A DNA stretch of 6,594 bases from Candidatus Cloacimonadota bacterium (GTDB lineage: Bacteria; Cloacimonadota; Cloacimonadia; Cloacimonadales; Cloacimonadaceae). The notes beneath the pieces were generated by a model. It did no database searches, was not told where the DNA came from, and worked only from the letters and a program-made list of their open reading frames with translations. Made by a program: the position numbers and the translations under genes. How positions within the stretch are numbered: position 1 is the first letter of the stretch; each line of letters opens with the position of its first letter. The stretch covers positions 1 to 6,594 of the forward strand of contig JAQUHL010000074.1 of NCBI GenBank assembly GCA_028683635.1, written 5' to 3'. Shown here one piece after another: positions 1 to 6,368 of the stretch.

Positions 1-1214
1 ATGGATATTATTATCTGAACTCCATTAATCCCGGCAGTAACAACCTCAATCTCAACCAGGCTGCCATCATCAATGCAGTTCCAGCAAACTATACCATTTC
101 TCAACCCAGAATTCAGATTTTGGCGGGTAACAGCGTGGCAGGGGATCCTTTTGAGCTGAAACTGACTACTTATCCGGTATTGAGTTCCTGGAATGTAACC
201 GACTATGGGTTCACTCTGTTTTATGATCATACCACAATGGAATATATGGGCTCCAGCCTCGATGGGACGATTTCGGAAGGTGGGGATTTGCAGGTTTTGA
301 CCAGTGAGCCCGGGTATTTGAACGTGTCCTGGAACCGCAGTGAAGCTCTATTTGGGGGCGGAGACCTGGTGAAATTTGAGTTTAGAGCTCTGGAACCCGG
401 AGACTATTATTTCGATGCTGTGGATATGGCCTACAATTCCAACAGCCTGATCAATATCGATCACCTGATTACCCATATTCCCGCACCTGTGGCCAGCCTT
501 GCCGAATCCACAATTTCCCTGAACAATGCCATGCAGATCGGGTATAATCAAGTGGCGACCCAAAACCTCAGTACGTCCTATCTGCTTCCCTCCTGGAATG
601 TTACCCACTATGAATTTGATCTGGGTTATAATCCAGAGAAGGTTCAGTTCGAAGCAGTAGTCAGTGAAGGCACCCTCTCCGAAATTGCGGATAATGTCTT
701 GGCCACTGTTACCAGTCCCGGAACAGTGCATGTATCCTGTGATACCTCGGTACCGATTACCGGGCTGGGATCGCTACTGCTCAAAATCCAATTCCGGGCC
801 ATTGGCAATGGATCAACCTCCTCGGCAACGGTCATATCGATCAGCAACTTTATGTATAACGACACGGCAATCTTACATACTTCAAATGCATATATCCTGC
901 TTTCACCTCTCACCTCCATCGACGAGGATTTTCCGCAAGCTATTTCTGGATTGAATAACTATCCCAATCCCTTCAATCCCAGTACTACTATCAGTTTCAG
1001 CTTGCAGCGCCCGGGAGAGGTCAGCCTCGCAATCTATAACCTCAAGGGCCAAAAGATAAAAACCCTGTTGGAGGGGAAAATGACAGGGGGTACTCATCAA
1101 ATTGTCTGGAACGGTAAGGACAATGCGGGACAAGCTGCTCCCAGCGGAATTTATCTGTATCGGCTTCAGGCAGATGGCAAGAACCAGACTGGGAAGATGG
1201 TGATGATGAAATAG
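1..1214 (+). CDS. Secreted protein with two cohesin-like domains and a T9SS-type C-terminal sorting domain (5' partial)
   Basis: The frame is open from the window edge (first full codon at base 3) to TAG at 1212-1214, giving 403 visible residues. The TTG at 120 is internal, because coding-like sequence continues upstream of it without a stop. Residues about 32-155 and 168-300 are two related beta-sandwich domains. Both contain an SWNVT(D/H)Y motif (residues 62 and 197), a (F/L)xYxxxxxxF/Y strand and a (V/L)KxxFRA strand near the end, a pattern like cohesin-fold domains. Residues about 316-403 start with NNYPNPFNPSTTISF and run through a WNGKDNAGQAAPSGIYLYRL segment to a basic end (KMVMMK), the FCB-type sorting or FlgD-Ig-like domain. 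By family knowledge the protein would be exported and attached to, or released from, the cell surface. What the cohesin-like domains bind is unknown, and no dockerin partner is visible. The N-terminus and signal peptide lie outside the window. Function beyond surface or extracellular binding is inference. Confidence 0.85.
   Translation, partial: GYYYLNSINPGSNNLNLNQAAIINAVPANYTISQPRIQILAGNSVAGDPFELKLTTYPVLSSWNVTDYGFTLFYDHTTMEYMGSSLDGTISEGGDLQVLTSEPGYLNVSWNRSEALFGGGDLVKFEFRALEPGDYYFDAVDMAYNSNSLINIDHLITHIPAPVASLAESTISLNNAMQIGYNQVATQNLSTSYLLPSWNVTHYEFDLGYNPEKVQFEAVVSEGTLSEIADNVLATVTSPGTVHVSCDTSVPITGLGSLLLKIQFRAIGNGSTSSATVISISNFMYNDTAILHTSNAYILLSPLTSIDEDFPQAISGLNNYPNPFNPSTTISFSLQRPGEVSLAIYNLKGQKIKTLLEGKMTGGTHQIVWNGKDNAGQAAPSGIYLYRLQADGKNQTGKMVMMK
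186..612 (+). repeat. Intragenic domain duplication marked by a 22-base near-identical repeat
   Basis: Bases 186-207 and 591-612 differ at only two positions and encode SWNVTDY and SWNVTHY, 405 bases (135 codons) apart and in the same frame. They mark equivalent strands of the two cohesin-like domains, so the two domains probably arose by internal duplication. The rest of the domains has diverged clearly at the protein level. Confidence 0.7.
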
Positions 1215-1240
1215 AATTACAACAGGAAATTGAAGTGGAT

Positions 1241-1272
1241 AACCTGCGCTGCAGCGAAAGGTGGTGCAGGTT
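1241..1272 (+). other. Stem-loop between the two secreted-protein genes
   Basis: AACCTGCGC (1241-1249) pairs with GTGCAGGTT (1264-1272) as 9 bp with one G-U, around a 14-base loop. It lies 26 bases after the stop of the upstream gene and 23 bases before the preferred start of the next. No T-run follows (the sequence continues AATATATG), so it is not a standard intrinsic terminator. It could be an mRNA processing or stability element, or part of the leader of the second gene. Confidence 0.5.
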
Positions 1273-1286
1273 AATATATGATAACT

Positions 1287-1298
1287 GGAGAGGAAATG
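1287..1298 (+). promoter_or_regulatory. Ribosome binding site that decides the start of the second secreted protein
   Basis: GGAGAGG (1287-1293) precedes ATG 1296, with the GGAG core 5 bases away. The upstream in-frame ATG at 1278 has only a weak AGG (1268-1270), which sits in the 3' arm of the stem-loop. This supports 1296 as the true start and gives a normal signal peptide N-terminus (M-V-K then hydrophobic). Confidence 0.6.
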
Positions 1299-2738
1299 GT
1301 CAAATCAATAATTTTAATATTACTTCTAACGTTGATAACGAATGTATCTTCGAAAGTATATGTTTTCCAAGACGATATTTCGACAAATCTGAATGACACC
1401 TCTACCACCAGCGGACCTATTGGTCTGAGCCAGTTTTCCGTTATCAGATCGGGGGTTGATTGGGGAGCAAGAAGACATACGGGCGGATACCTGGAATTAA
1501 GTAACAATGCTTCAGCTACTGCAAATGAACAGGGAACGATATTTTGTTATGTGAACACTGCATCTTATTTGGAGCCATATACTTCAAAGTTATCTGACAA
1601 TCCTGGAGTTATTACCTGGGCGTTCAATATGAGACAGACAAATACAACTCCAACTGGGTTTAAGATTGTAAGTGGTTATCTTTATTGGGGATTGGCCTAT
1701 ATTCTGAGTTGTTCAGAGACATCTGTATCGACATCAGGAGAAGGGTATGCTGTGATTTTGGGTCAGGCCGGAACTACAGACCCTGTATCACTGGTTAGAT
1801 ATTCTGGTGGTTTATCAGGGACAATCACAAATATCGTGTCCAGTAACACAGCAGGTCTGGATGATTTTGACATACATCATTTAAGTATTAGGGTTACATT
1901 TAATCCCTCAAATAATGTATGGAGTTTGTATGTACGTAATGATGGATCAGCTTTTACTAATCCTGAAAGTGGGGAAGTAGTTCTACAAGGACAAGTCGTT
2001 GATAACATGTATATCAACACCTCCCTTTATTACAGCGGTGCGTATTATCAAGGAGCAGTTAAAAGTACGCAAGATTCTGCCATGTTTGATAACATCTCAG
2101 TTAGTGTCGATTATTCTCCCACCCTCCCCGTAGAGCTAAGCTCTTTCACTGCTGCTATCAGCAACGATAACAAGGTAAACATCATGTGGACTACAGAGTC
2201 TGAGACCAATAGCCTGGGTTTTCAGGTTTACCGAGGAACAGAAAGCAATCTCGAGGCTGCCAGGCTGATATCTCCTTTGATCTCGGCCACCAATACTTCC
2301 CAGACTCAGAGCTATATCTTCAGGGACGGGGAACTTACCCAATCGGGAACATACTATTACTGGTTAGAGAGTTTGGATCTGGATGGGCAAACTGATTTTC
2401 ATGGGCCGACAGCCCTCGATGTATCGCTTCAGCAGGGCAGCGCCACACCCTCCATTCCTTTGGTGGAGGGAATCAGCAGCATCTATCCCAATCCCTTCAA
2501 TCCAAGTACAGGCATTAAGTTCTGTCTTGAGAAAGAAGACAATGCCAGGATCCTGATCTATAACGCCAGGGGGCAGATAGTGCGAACTTTATTGGATCAA
2601 AGGATGCCTTCCGGTTACCACAGAGAAACTTGGGACGGGACAAATGAACTGGGACAAGCCTGTGGCTCAGGAATATATCTGATCCGTCTGGTTGTGGGGG
2701 AGAGGAGCTTCACAAGCAAGGCGGTGCTTCTCAAATAA
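1296..2738 (+). CDS. Secreted protein: signal peptide, beta-rich passenger, FnIII-like module, T9SS-type sorting domain
   Basis: The product is 480 residues from ATG 1296. This start is chosen over the in-frame ATG at 1278 because GGAG (1287-1290) lies 5 bases upstream, and because it begins directly with a signal peptide (MVKSIILILLLTLITNVSS, then KVYVFQDD). The earlier start would add acidic MITGEE ahead of it. Residues about 20-275 are Ser/Thr/Asn/Gly-rich with alternating hydrophobic strands (for example HHLSIRVTF, VWSLYVRNDG, AMFDNISVSV). They resemble a concanavalin/LamG-like sandwich, but I cannot assign a family. Residues 277-380 begin LPVELSSFTA and include WTTESETNSLGFQVYRG and YYYWLESLD, a fibronectin-III-like module often seen before such sorting domains. 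Residues 394-480 carry IYPNPFNPST, WDGTNELGQ, SGIYLIRL and a final SKAVLLK, the sorting or FlgD-Ig-like domain. It is probably exported and surface-attached; its ligand or activity is unknown. The first two thirds are much more AT-rich than the rest. It converges with the dehydratase gene across 22 bases, where I see no terminator hairpin. Confidence 0.9.
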   Translation: MVKSIILILLLTLITNVSSKVYVFQDDISTNLNDTSTTSGPIGLSQFSVIRSGVDWGARRHTGGYLELSNNASATANEQGTIFCYVNTASYLEPYTSKLSDNPGVITWAFNMRQTNTTPTGFKIVSGYLYWGLAYILSCSETSVSTSGEGYAVILGQAGTTDPVSLVRYSGGLSGTITNIVSSNTAGLDDFDIHHLSIRVTFNPSNNVWSLYVRNDGSAFTNPESGEVVLQGQVVDNMYINTSLYYSGAYYQGAVKSTQDSAMFDNISVSVDYSPTLPVELSSFTAAISNDNKVNIMWTTESETNSLGFQVYRGTESNLEAARLISPLISATNTSQTQSYIFRDGELTQSGTYYYWLESLDLDGQTDFHGPTALDVSLQQGSATPSIPLVEGISSIYPNPFNPSTGIKFCLEKEDNARILIYNARGQIVRTLLDQRMPSGYHRETWDGTNELGQACGSGIYLIRLVVGERSFTSKAVLLK

Positions 2739-2760
2739 GACGGCAGTTCCGAAAGTTCTT

Positions 2761-3741
2761 TTAGCCATGGATTTCGAAGAAGCTTTCCAGGCGGAGCAGG
2801 GTGCGGGGATCGATCTCTTCCGGTTGGTCTCCTTCCAAGGTGAGGAAGGGCAGCCTGAGGTGCTTTTTGAGCAGGATGTTATCTAACTGGAGATGGCAAA
2901 AGGACTGGGTGTAGCTGATGATGGCATCGATCTTGCGGTTGGAAAGCTGGTTTTGGATGTCCTGAAGTCTGTCAAACACACTATATGGATATGTGTAGGC
3001 CAGGTATTGATCAACGATATCAGGCAAAAGATGGGGCATGGAAAACTGGCGCTGAACCTCATTGAAGAGGATGTCTCCACCCAGGTCTGAGATCACCTCA
3101 TAGAGGTTTTGATAGATGGGGGGTACTCCCAGATAGGCAAGCCTCAGCCGGGTGGGCAGAGGATCACGATTTTGTGCTGTTTTGATAAAGGAATCGAGCT
3201 GCTCTTCATATATGTCCGGATCGCCATTGAAGTCTGAGGAGTTTATCAGCCAGTAATGATTCTCGGCACCGCTTACCAGACGCTCCTTCCAGGTGAGTTC
3301 ATCCAGAAGGACAAGCTTTTTCCTGATCTCATCGAGCCGCTTTTTCATCTGTTGGGTTTGCTCCCGGCTCACCTCGAAATGCTCTTCCAAACGCTTGATT
3401 TCCTGGTTCAATGCATCGTAATCCCGCTCGGCTGGGAAGGAGAAATGGAAGATCTTCATTCCTTCTTCGGATAAGAGATCGAGGAGGGAATGGGTGTTTG
3501 AGCAATCGCCCTGGATGATGCCGATCACTTCGTCCAGACAGGAATTCAGGGCAGCGATGTAGTTTCCCTTGATCCAGGCGCAGAGAGTGCGGGGGAAGCC
3601 TTTCTGTTCTGCCAGATGGATGTTTTGCACTGCATTTCCGGTTACGAATCGGTTGTTTATATCCACGGGAATATGCCCCGCTGCCAGGATCACCTCGATC
3701 GGCAAAGAGGTGGTAAATCCAATGCGATTTTTTGTAGTCAT
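2761..3741 (-). CDS. 2-hydroxyacyl-CoA dehydratase subunit, HgdB/BcrC/BadD-like (D-component family)
   Basis: The protein has 326 residues from ATG 3741. The N-terminal block RIGFTTSLPIEVILAAGHIPVD matches the family opening (CoA-binding Rossmann-like domain). It is followed by FPRTLCAWIKG (C54), a GDCSNTH motif (C80), a helical or coiled-coil linker at about 108-150, and a second Rossmann-like half. That half ends in DAIISYTQSFCH (C282), then LPFLTLEGDQPEE and a final RLESFFEI, the typical family C-terminus. C54, C80 and C282 are candidate ligands for the [4Fe-4S] cluster. Characterised members are cytoplasmic and dehydrate 2-hydroxyacyl-CoA, or reduce aryl-CoA, with an ATP-dependent activator. 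Length is a little short for the family. No second subunit or activator is in the window, so substrate is unknown. The start is uncertain: AAAGG (3755-3759) is 13 bases from ATG 3741 but only 1 base from an in-frame TTG at 3753, so the TTG start (330 residues) cannot be excluded. It lies downstream of the ABC-F gene on the same strand but 261 bases away, so it is probably transcribed separately. Confidence 0.88.
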   Translation of the reverse strand: MTTKNRIGFTTSLPIEVILAAGHIPVDINNRFVTGNAVQNIHLAEQKGFPRTLCAWIKGNYIAALNSCLDEVIGIIQGDCSNTHSLLDLLSEEGMKIFHFSFPAERDYDALNQEIKRLEEHFEVSREQTQQMKKRLDEIRKKLVLLDELTWKERLVSGAENHYWLINSSDFNGDPDIYEEQLDSFIKTAQNRDPLPTRLRLAYLGVPPIYQNLYEVISDLGGDILFNEVQRQFSMPHLLPDIVDQYLAYTYPYSVFDRLQDIQNQLSNRKIDAIISYTQSFCHLQLDNILLKKHLRLPFLTLEGDQPEEIDPRTLLRLESFFEIHG

Positions 3742-3922
3742 ATCTGCATTCAAACCTTTGAAGTTTTCATCTATTATGTTTCATCGAGATAGGTAGGAGT
3801 AAACCTGTTCTCTCGCTTTTTGGTCATCTGCTCAGGTATATTTTGTACTGATGTCACAACGTCCTTCGGACACAATTTCCTGAGTTGATATTCCTGACAA
3901 GTACATATTCTGGACAGTGGAG

Positions 3923-3928
3923 ATTATA
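3923..3928 (-). promoter_or_regulatory. Possible -10 box for the dehydratase-like gene
   Basis: The minus strand reads TATAAT here, about 180 bases upstream of the dehydratase start and just past the inverted repeat. No good TTGACA-like box lies 16-18 bases further upstream. The same bases also give TATAAT shifted by two on the plus strand, because ATTATAAT is nearly palindromic. Treat it as a weak candidate. Confidence 0.22.
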
Positions 3929-3950
3929 ATCCTTTGTATGCCAACACACG

Positions 3951-3982
3951 CAGTCATTCCCGGTCGGAGCCGGGAATGACTG
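3951..3982. repeat. Perfect 13-bp inverted repeat (REP-like palindrome) downstream of the ABC-F gene
   Basis: CAGTCATTCCCGG (3951-3963) and CCGGGAATGACTG (3970-3982) are exact reverse complements around a 6-base loop, TCGGAG. The element starts 20 bases after the ABC-F stop. It could terminate or protect the 3' end of that transcript, but no T-run follows it on the minus strand, so it is not a canonical intrinsic terminator. GTCATTCCCG...CGGGAATGAC palindromes are known as dispersed repeats in many bacterial genomes, which makes a REP-like unit a likely identity. Copy number cannot be judged from this window. Confidence 0.75.
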
Positions 3983-4002
3983 TATCAGTAGAACAAAGAC
4001 AG

Positions 4003-5934
4003 TTACTCATAGCATAGTTCGAGATACTCTTCCTCATACAGGCTGATTTGTTCTTTGATCTGGGTGATCTTGTTCTCAATCCCGGTGTATTCCTGCTTGA
4101 AGAGCAAGACCCTTTTTTCGTCTGCATAAGTTTTGGAATCAGCAAGTGCCATGTTGATTTCGATCAGCTGCTCATGCAGTTCTGCTGCTTCGCGATTTAA
4201 GTCTTCGATCTTCTTATGAAGCTGTTCCAGGTGCCAGGGATTGATCTTTTTCCTGCGTTCCCGGGGAGGGGGAGCAGCTTTTTCGATCTCAGGAATCAGG
4301 AAGCTAAGCTCCAGGGCTTTCTCGTGGTCAGCTTCCAATTCAGTGATCGTTGAATAGATGCGTTCTCCATTGCTCTTTTTGTGGAAGACCCAGTATTTGG
4401 TGGCGAGCTGGCGCATCAGATAACGATCGTGGGATACGAAGATGATTGTGCCGCTATAGTTTTGCAGAGCAGTCAGCAAGGAATCCGTCATTTCAATATC
4501 CAGGTGGTTCGTAGGTTCGTCAAGGATCAGGAGATTCGGATTTTCGTGGATAAGTACACTGAGCGAGAGGCGGGATTTTTCGCCACCACTGAGCACGGAG
4601 ACCTTCTTGTCCACATCGTCACCTTTGAATCCAAAGCGGGCAAGCCAGGAGAGAACATAGCCTATCGGCTCAGAGGGAACTATCTGCCAGAGGGTTTCAC
4701 AGACGGTCAGAGCTTCATTCAGAATACTCTGATACTGGTCGTAGTAGCCTATTTCCAGGCTGGCTCCGATCTTGAGCTTTCCATCCAGGACCTCTCTTTC
4801 TCCGATCAGGCATTTGAGCAGGGTGGTTTTTCCGCAGCCATTGGGACCAAGAATGCAGATTTTCTCCTGATAGATAGCGCGGAGGTTGATCTCCTGGGAC
4901 AGAATCTGGTTTTTTGATATACCGAGCAGCACGTTTTCCAAGACATATACATCATTACCACTGCGGGCGTTTTTCTCAATGGCAAGGTTCATACGTCTTT
5001 GGGACGAGGGTTTATCAATGATTTCCAGACGGTTGAGGGTTTTGAGGCGGGACTTCGCTTGCAGGGTTTTCTGTCCGGCAATGTTCTTCTGGATAAAGGC
5101 CTTGGTTTCGGCAATGTATTTCTGCTGGCGCTCATACTCCCGCTGTTGAGCAAGCAGGGCAATCTTCCTGGCTTCGAAGAACGAGCTGTAATTCCCTTTG
5201 GTGATGGATATGTTTCCTGATTCCAGATGATAGATCGAGTTTACAGTGTTATCCAGAAAAGTGCGGTCGTGGGAAACAACCAGGAAGGGTTTGCCCAGCT
5301 TGCCGAGGTATCTTTCCAGCCAGGAGATCATGGCGACATCCAGATGATTGGTGGGTTCATCGAGAACCAGCAGATCAAAAGGCCTGAGCAAGATGGCTGC
5401 CAGGCAAATGCGGGTTTGCTCGCCACCGCTGTAACAGCGGATGTGTTTGTTCCAGGTTTCAGGAGGGAAGCCCAGAGAGGTCAGCACGAATTTTACCTCA
5501 TTATCAAACTCATATCCACCCAATTCCTGGTAGAGATTCAGAGCTTGTTCGAGCTCTTTTTGGATTGTCTCAGTGGTTCGAGACCTGCAATCCTGAAGAG
5601 ATAAGTCCTGAAACTCGTGGTTCAGCCGCTCTACATTCTTCCACGTTTCAAAGATGTCCGCTCTGCTTTTGTGGATGTAATCAATCATGATCTGATCCGG
5701 ATCGAGCTGCATGTTTTGGGCTAAGTAGCAGATTTCAATCTTTTTGGCTGTGGACACAAGACCCTCACTGGGTTCAAGAAAACCGAGCATAATCTTGATC
5801 AGGGTGGATTTTCCGCTGCCATTGGCACCTATCATACCAATTTTGCTATTGGGAGCAATCACGCAGGAGATATCTTTCAGGACATATGTTCCTGCAAATT
5901 CCATTGAGACATTTTGAACTTGTATTAAACTCAT
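4003..5934 (-). CDS. ABC-F family ATPase (Uup-like, tandem ATP-binding cassettes with C-terminal coiled coil)
   Basis: The protein has 643 residues and two complete ATPase cassettes. Cassette 1 has Walker A GANGSGKST (36-44), signature YSGGE (168-172), Walker B LLVLDEPTNHLD (188-199, Glu192) and H-loop SHDR (221-224). The charged helical linker (about 252-315) contains QAKSRLKTLNRLE, the ABC-F interdomain signature. Cassette 2 has GPNGCGKTT (363-371), LSGGEKSR (448-455), LLILDEPTNHLD (468-479, Glu472) and SHDR (501-504). A Pro/Arg-rich hinge (553-563) leads to an acidic coiled coil (about 566-640), as in Uup-type members. There are no transmembrane segments, so this is a cytoplasmic, ribosome-associated translation factor or ribosome-protection type protein, not a transporter. 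The exact role (rescue of stalled ribosomes, assembly, or antibiotic resistance) cannot be told from sequence alone. ATG 5934 has GGAT (5940-5943) 5 bases upstream. All catalytic residues are intact. Its leader carries a repeat pair at 5994-6062. Confidence 0.95.
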   Translation of the reverse strand: MSLIQVQNVSMEFAGTYVLKDISCVIAPNSKIGMIGANGSGKSTLIKIMLGFLEPSEGLVSTAKKIEICYLAQNMQLDPDQIMIDYIHKSRADIFETWKNVERLNHEFQDLSLQDCRSRTTETIQKELEQALNLYQELGGYEFDNEVKFVLTSLGFPPETWNKHIRCYSGGEQTRICLAAILLRPFDLLVLDEPTNHLDVAMISWLERYLGKLGKPFLVVSHDRTFLDNTVNSIYHLESGNISITKGNYSSFFEARKIALLAQQREYERQQKYIAETKAFIQKNIAGQKTLQAKSRLKTLNRLEIIDKPSSQRRMNLAIEKNARSGNDVYVLENVLLGISKNQILSQEINLRAIYQEKICILGPNGCGKTTLLKCLIGEREVLDGKLKIGASLEIGYYDQYQSILNEALTVCETLWQIVPSEPIGYVLSWLARFGFKGDDVDKKVSVLSGGEKSRLSLSVLIHENPNLLILDEPTNHLDIEMTDSLLTALQNYSGTIIFVSHDRYLMRQLATKYWVFHKKSNGERIYSTITELEADHEKALELSFLIPEIEKAAPPPRERRKKINPWHLEQLHKKIEDLNREAAELHEQLIEINMALADSKTYADEKRVLLFKQEYTGIENKITQIKEQISLYEEEYLELCYE

Positions 5935-5993
5935 AATCTATCCATTCTTTGAACACGAAACCGGGGCATCTGCGCAGCGTGGTAACAGGTAAT

Positions 5994-6062
5994 ACGGGAT
6001 TCATCCCGTTAGTTCTTGTGCACTGCCCGTAACCCGGTAACACGGGATTCATCCCGTTAGTT
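5994..6062. repeat. Twin copies of a 21-base repeat containing a palindrome
   Basis: Bases 5994-6014 and 6042-6062 are identical over 21 positions and start 48 bases apart. Each begins with ACGGGATTCATCCCGT, a 16-base inverted repeat (7-bp arms with a 2-base centre, or 6 bp with a TTCA loop), followed by TAGTT. GGTAACA occurs just before each copy (5981-5987 and 6036-6042). Because the copies are identical, the arms can also pair between copies, giving competing long-range structures. The unit looks like a dispersed palindromic element. In the minus-strand transcript it would sit roughly 60-130 bases upstream of the ABC-F start codon. Confidence 0.8.
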
Positions 6063-6190
6063 ATCATTGGAACCATTCACCACAATTATTCCCGACGCTT
6101 ATCCTTTTCTCCGTGATTTTCAAGCAGCCTCTCTGTCAATGAAAAAGCTCGCATGCGCTTCTTTTACCAGTTTCTATCTTCATGATTTAT

Positions 6191-6219
6191 ATCATAATAG
6201 AAAAGCCCTTGGGTGTCTT
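6191..6219 (-). promoter_or_regulatory. Possible promoter for the ABC-F gene
   Basis: On the minus strand, AAGACA (6214-6219) and TATGAT (6191-6196) are separated by exactly 17 bases, matching TTGACA/TATAAT at 4 of 6 and 5 of 6 positions. Transcription from here would give a leader of roughly 250 bases containing both palindromic repeats. Support is by match and spacing only. Confidence 0.3.
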
Positions 6220-6290
6220 GTCCAACCTGGAGGTAGATTTTCCTTGTCAAAAAAGGGCAGTGCAGATTTAGGTTCTCCTGTCTTTAAGGT

Positions 6291-6368
6291 CGGGATGTAG
6301 CGCAGTCCGGCTAGCGTACTTGAATGGGGTTCAAGTGGTCGCAGGTTCAAATCCTGTCATCCCGACCA
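6291..6368 (+). tRNA. tRNA-Pro, anticodon GGG
   Basis: A full cloverleaf can be drawn. The acceptor stem CGGGATG (6291-6297) pairs with CATCCCG (6358-6364), followed by A73 and an encoded CCA (6366-6368). The D stem is GCGC/GCGT. The anticodon stem CTTGA/TCAAG closes the 7-base loop ATGGGGT, with anticodon GGG at 6326-6328 and G at position 37. A 5-base variable loop (TGGTC) follows. The T arm is GCAGG TTCAAAT CCTGT with one G-U at its base. The C1-G72 pair, A73 and the GG of the anticodon agree with bacterial proline tRNA identity. It reads CCC and CCU codons. The acceptor stem can extend by 3 bp into the 5' leader (GGT with ACC), a precursor feature. There is no adjacent tRNA. Confidence 0.95.

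Larger units (their letters stand above)
5935..6290. other. Intergenic region between the ABC-F start and tRNA-Pro
   Basis: These 356 bases hold no convincing gene. Short open frames on both strands are either made of the repeat pair (a minus-strand frame reading NGMNPVLP twice) or run into the tRNA. The recognisable contents are the twin palindromic repeats at 5994-6062, a possible minus-strand promoter at 6191-6219, and the sequence upstream of the tRNA. That last part has TTGTCA (6244-6249) at about the right distance to act as a tRNA -35 box, but no good -10 follows it. Nothing notable was seen in 6067-6180. Confidence 0.5.

Noticed and set aside
120..122. TTG as the start of the first surface protein
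   Set aside because: The frame is open back to base 3 with plausible protein sequence (for example YYLNSINPGSNN), so the gene is truncated by the window rather than starting here.
2739..2760. Possible bidirectional terminator between the convergent genes
   Set aside because: The 22-base gap contains AGTTC twice as a direct repeat, not an inverted one, and no stable stem with a T-run could be drawn on either strand.
3861..3871. Small hairpin GTCC-TTC-GGAC upstream of the dehydratase gene
   Set aside because: Only 4 bp with a 3-base loop and no T-run. It is expected by chance and not worth a separate feature.
3911..3930. Plus-strand promoter TGGACA...TATAAT
   Set aside because: The boxes are only 8 bases apart, far too close for a sigma70-type promoter, and no plus-strand gene follows.
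4381..4917. A 178-codon open frame on the plus strand, antisense to the ABC-F gene
   Set aside because: It lies wholly inside a strongly supported ABC-F gene with all motifs intact, and its translation has no recognisable features. It is a shadow frame.
5846..6076. A minus-strand frame reading NGMNPVLP twice and overlapping the ABC-F start, considered as a leader peptide
   Set aside because: The repeated residues simply come from the two identical DNA repeats. It is long, overlaps the ABC-F coding region by about 90 bases in another frame, and shows no convincing ribosome binding site.
6067..6300. A 77-codon plus-strand frame upstream of the tRNA
   Set aside because: It runs into the tRNA gene and ends there, starts next to the repeat pair, and shows no protein-like features.
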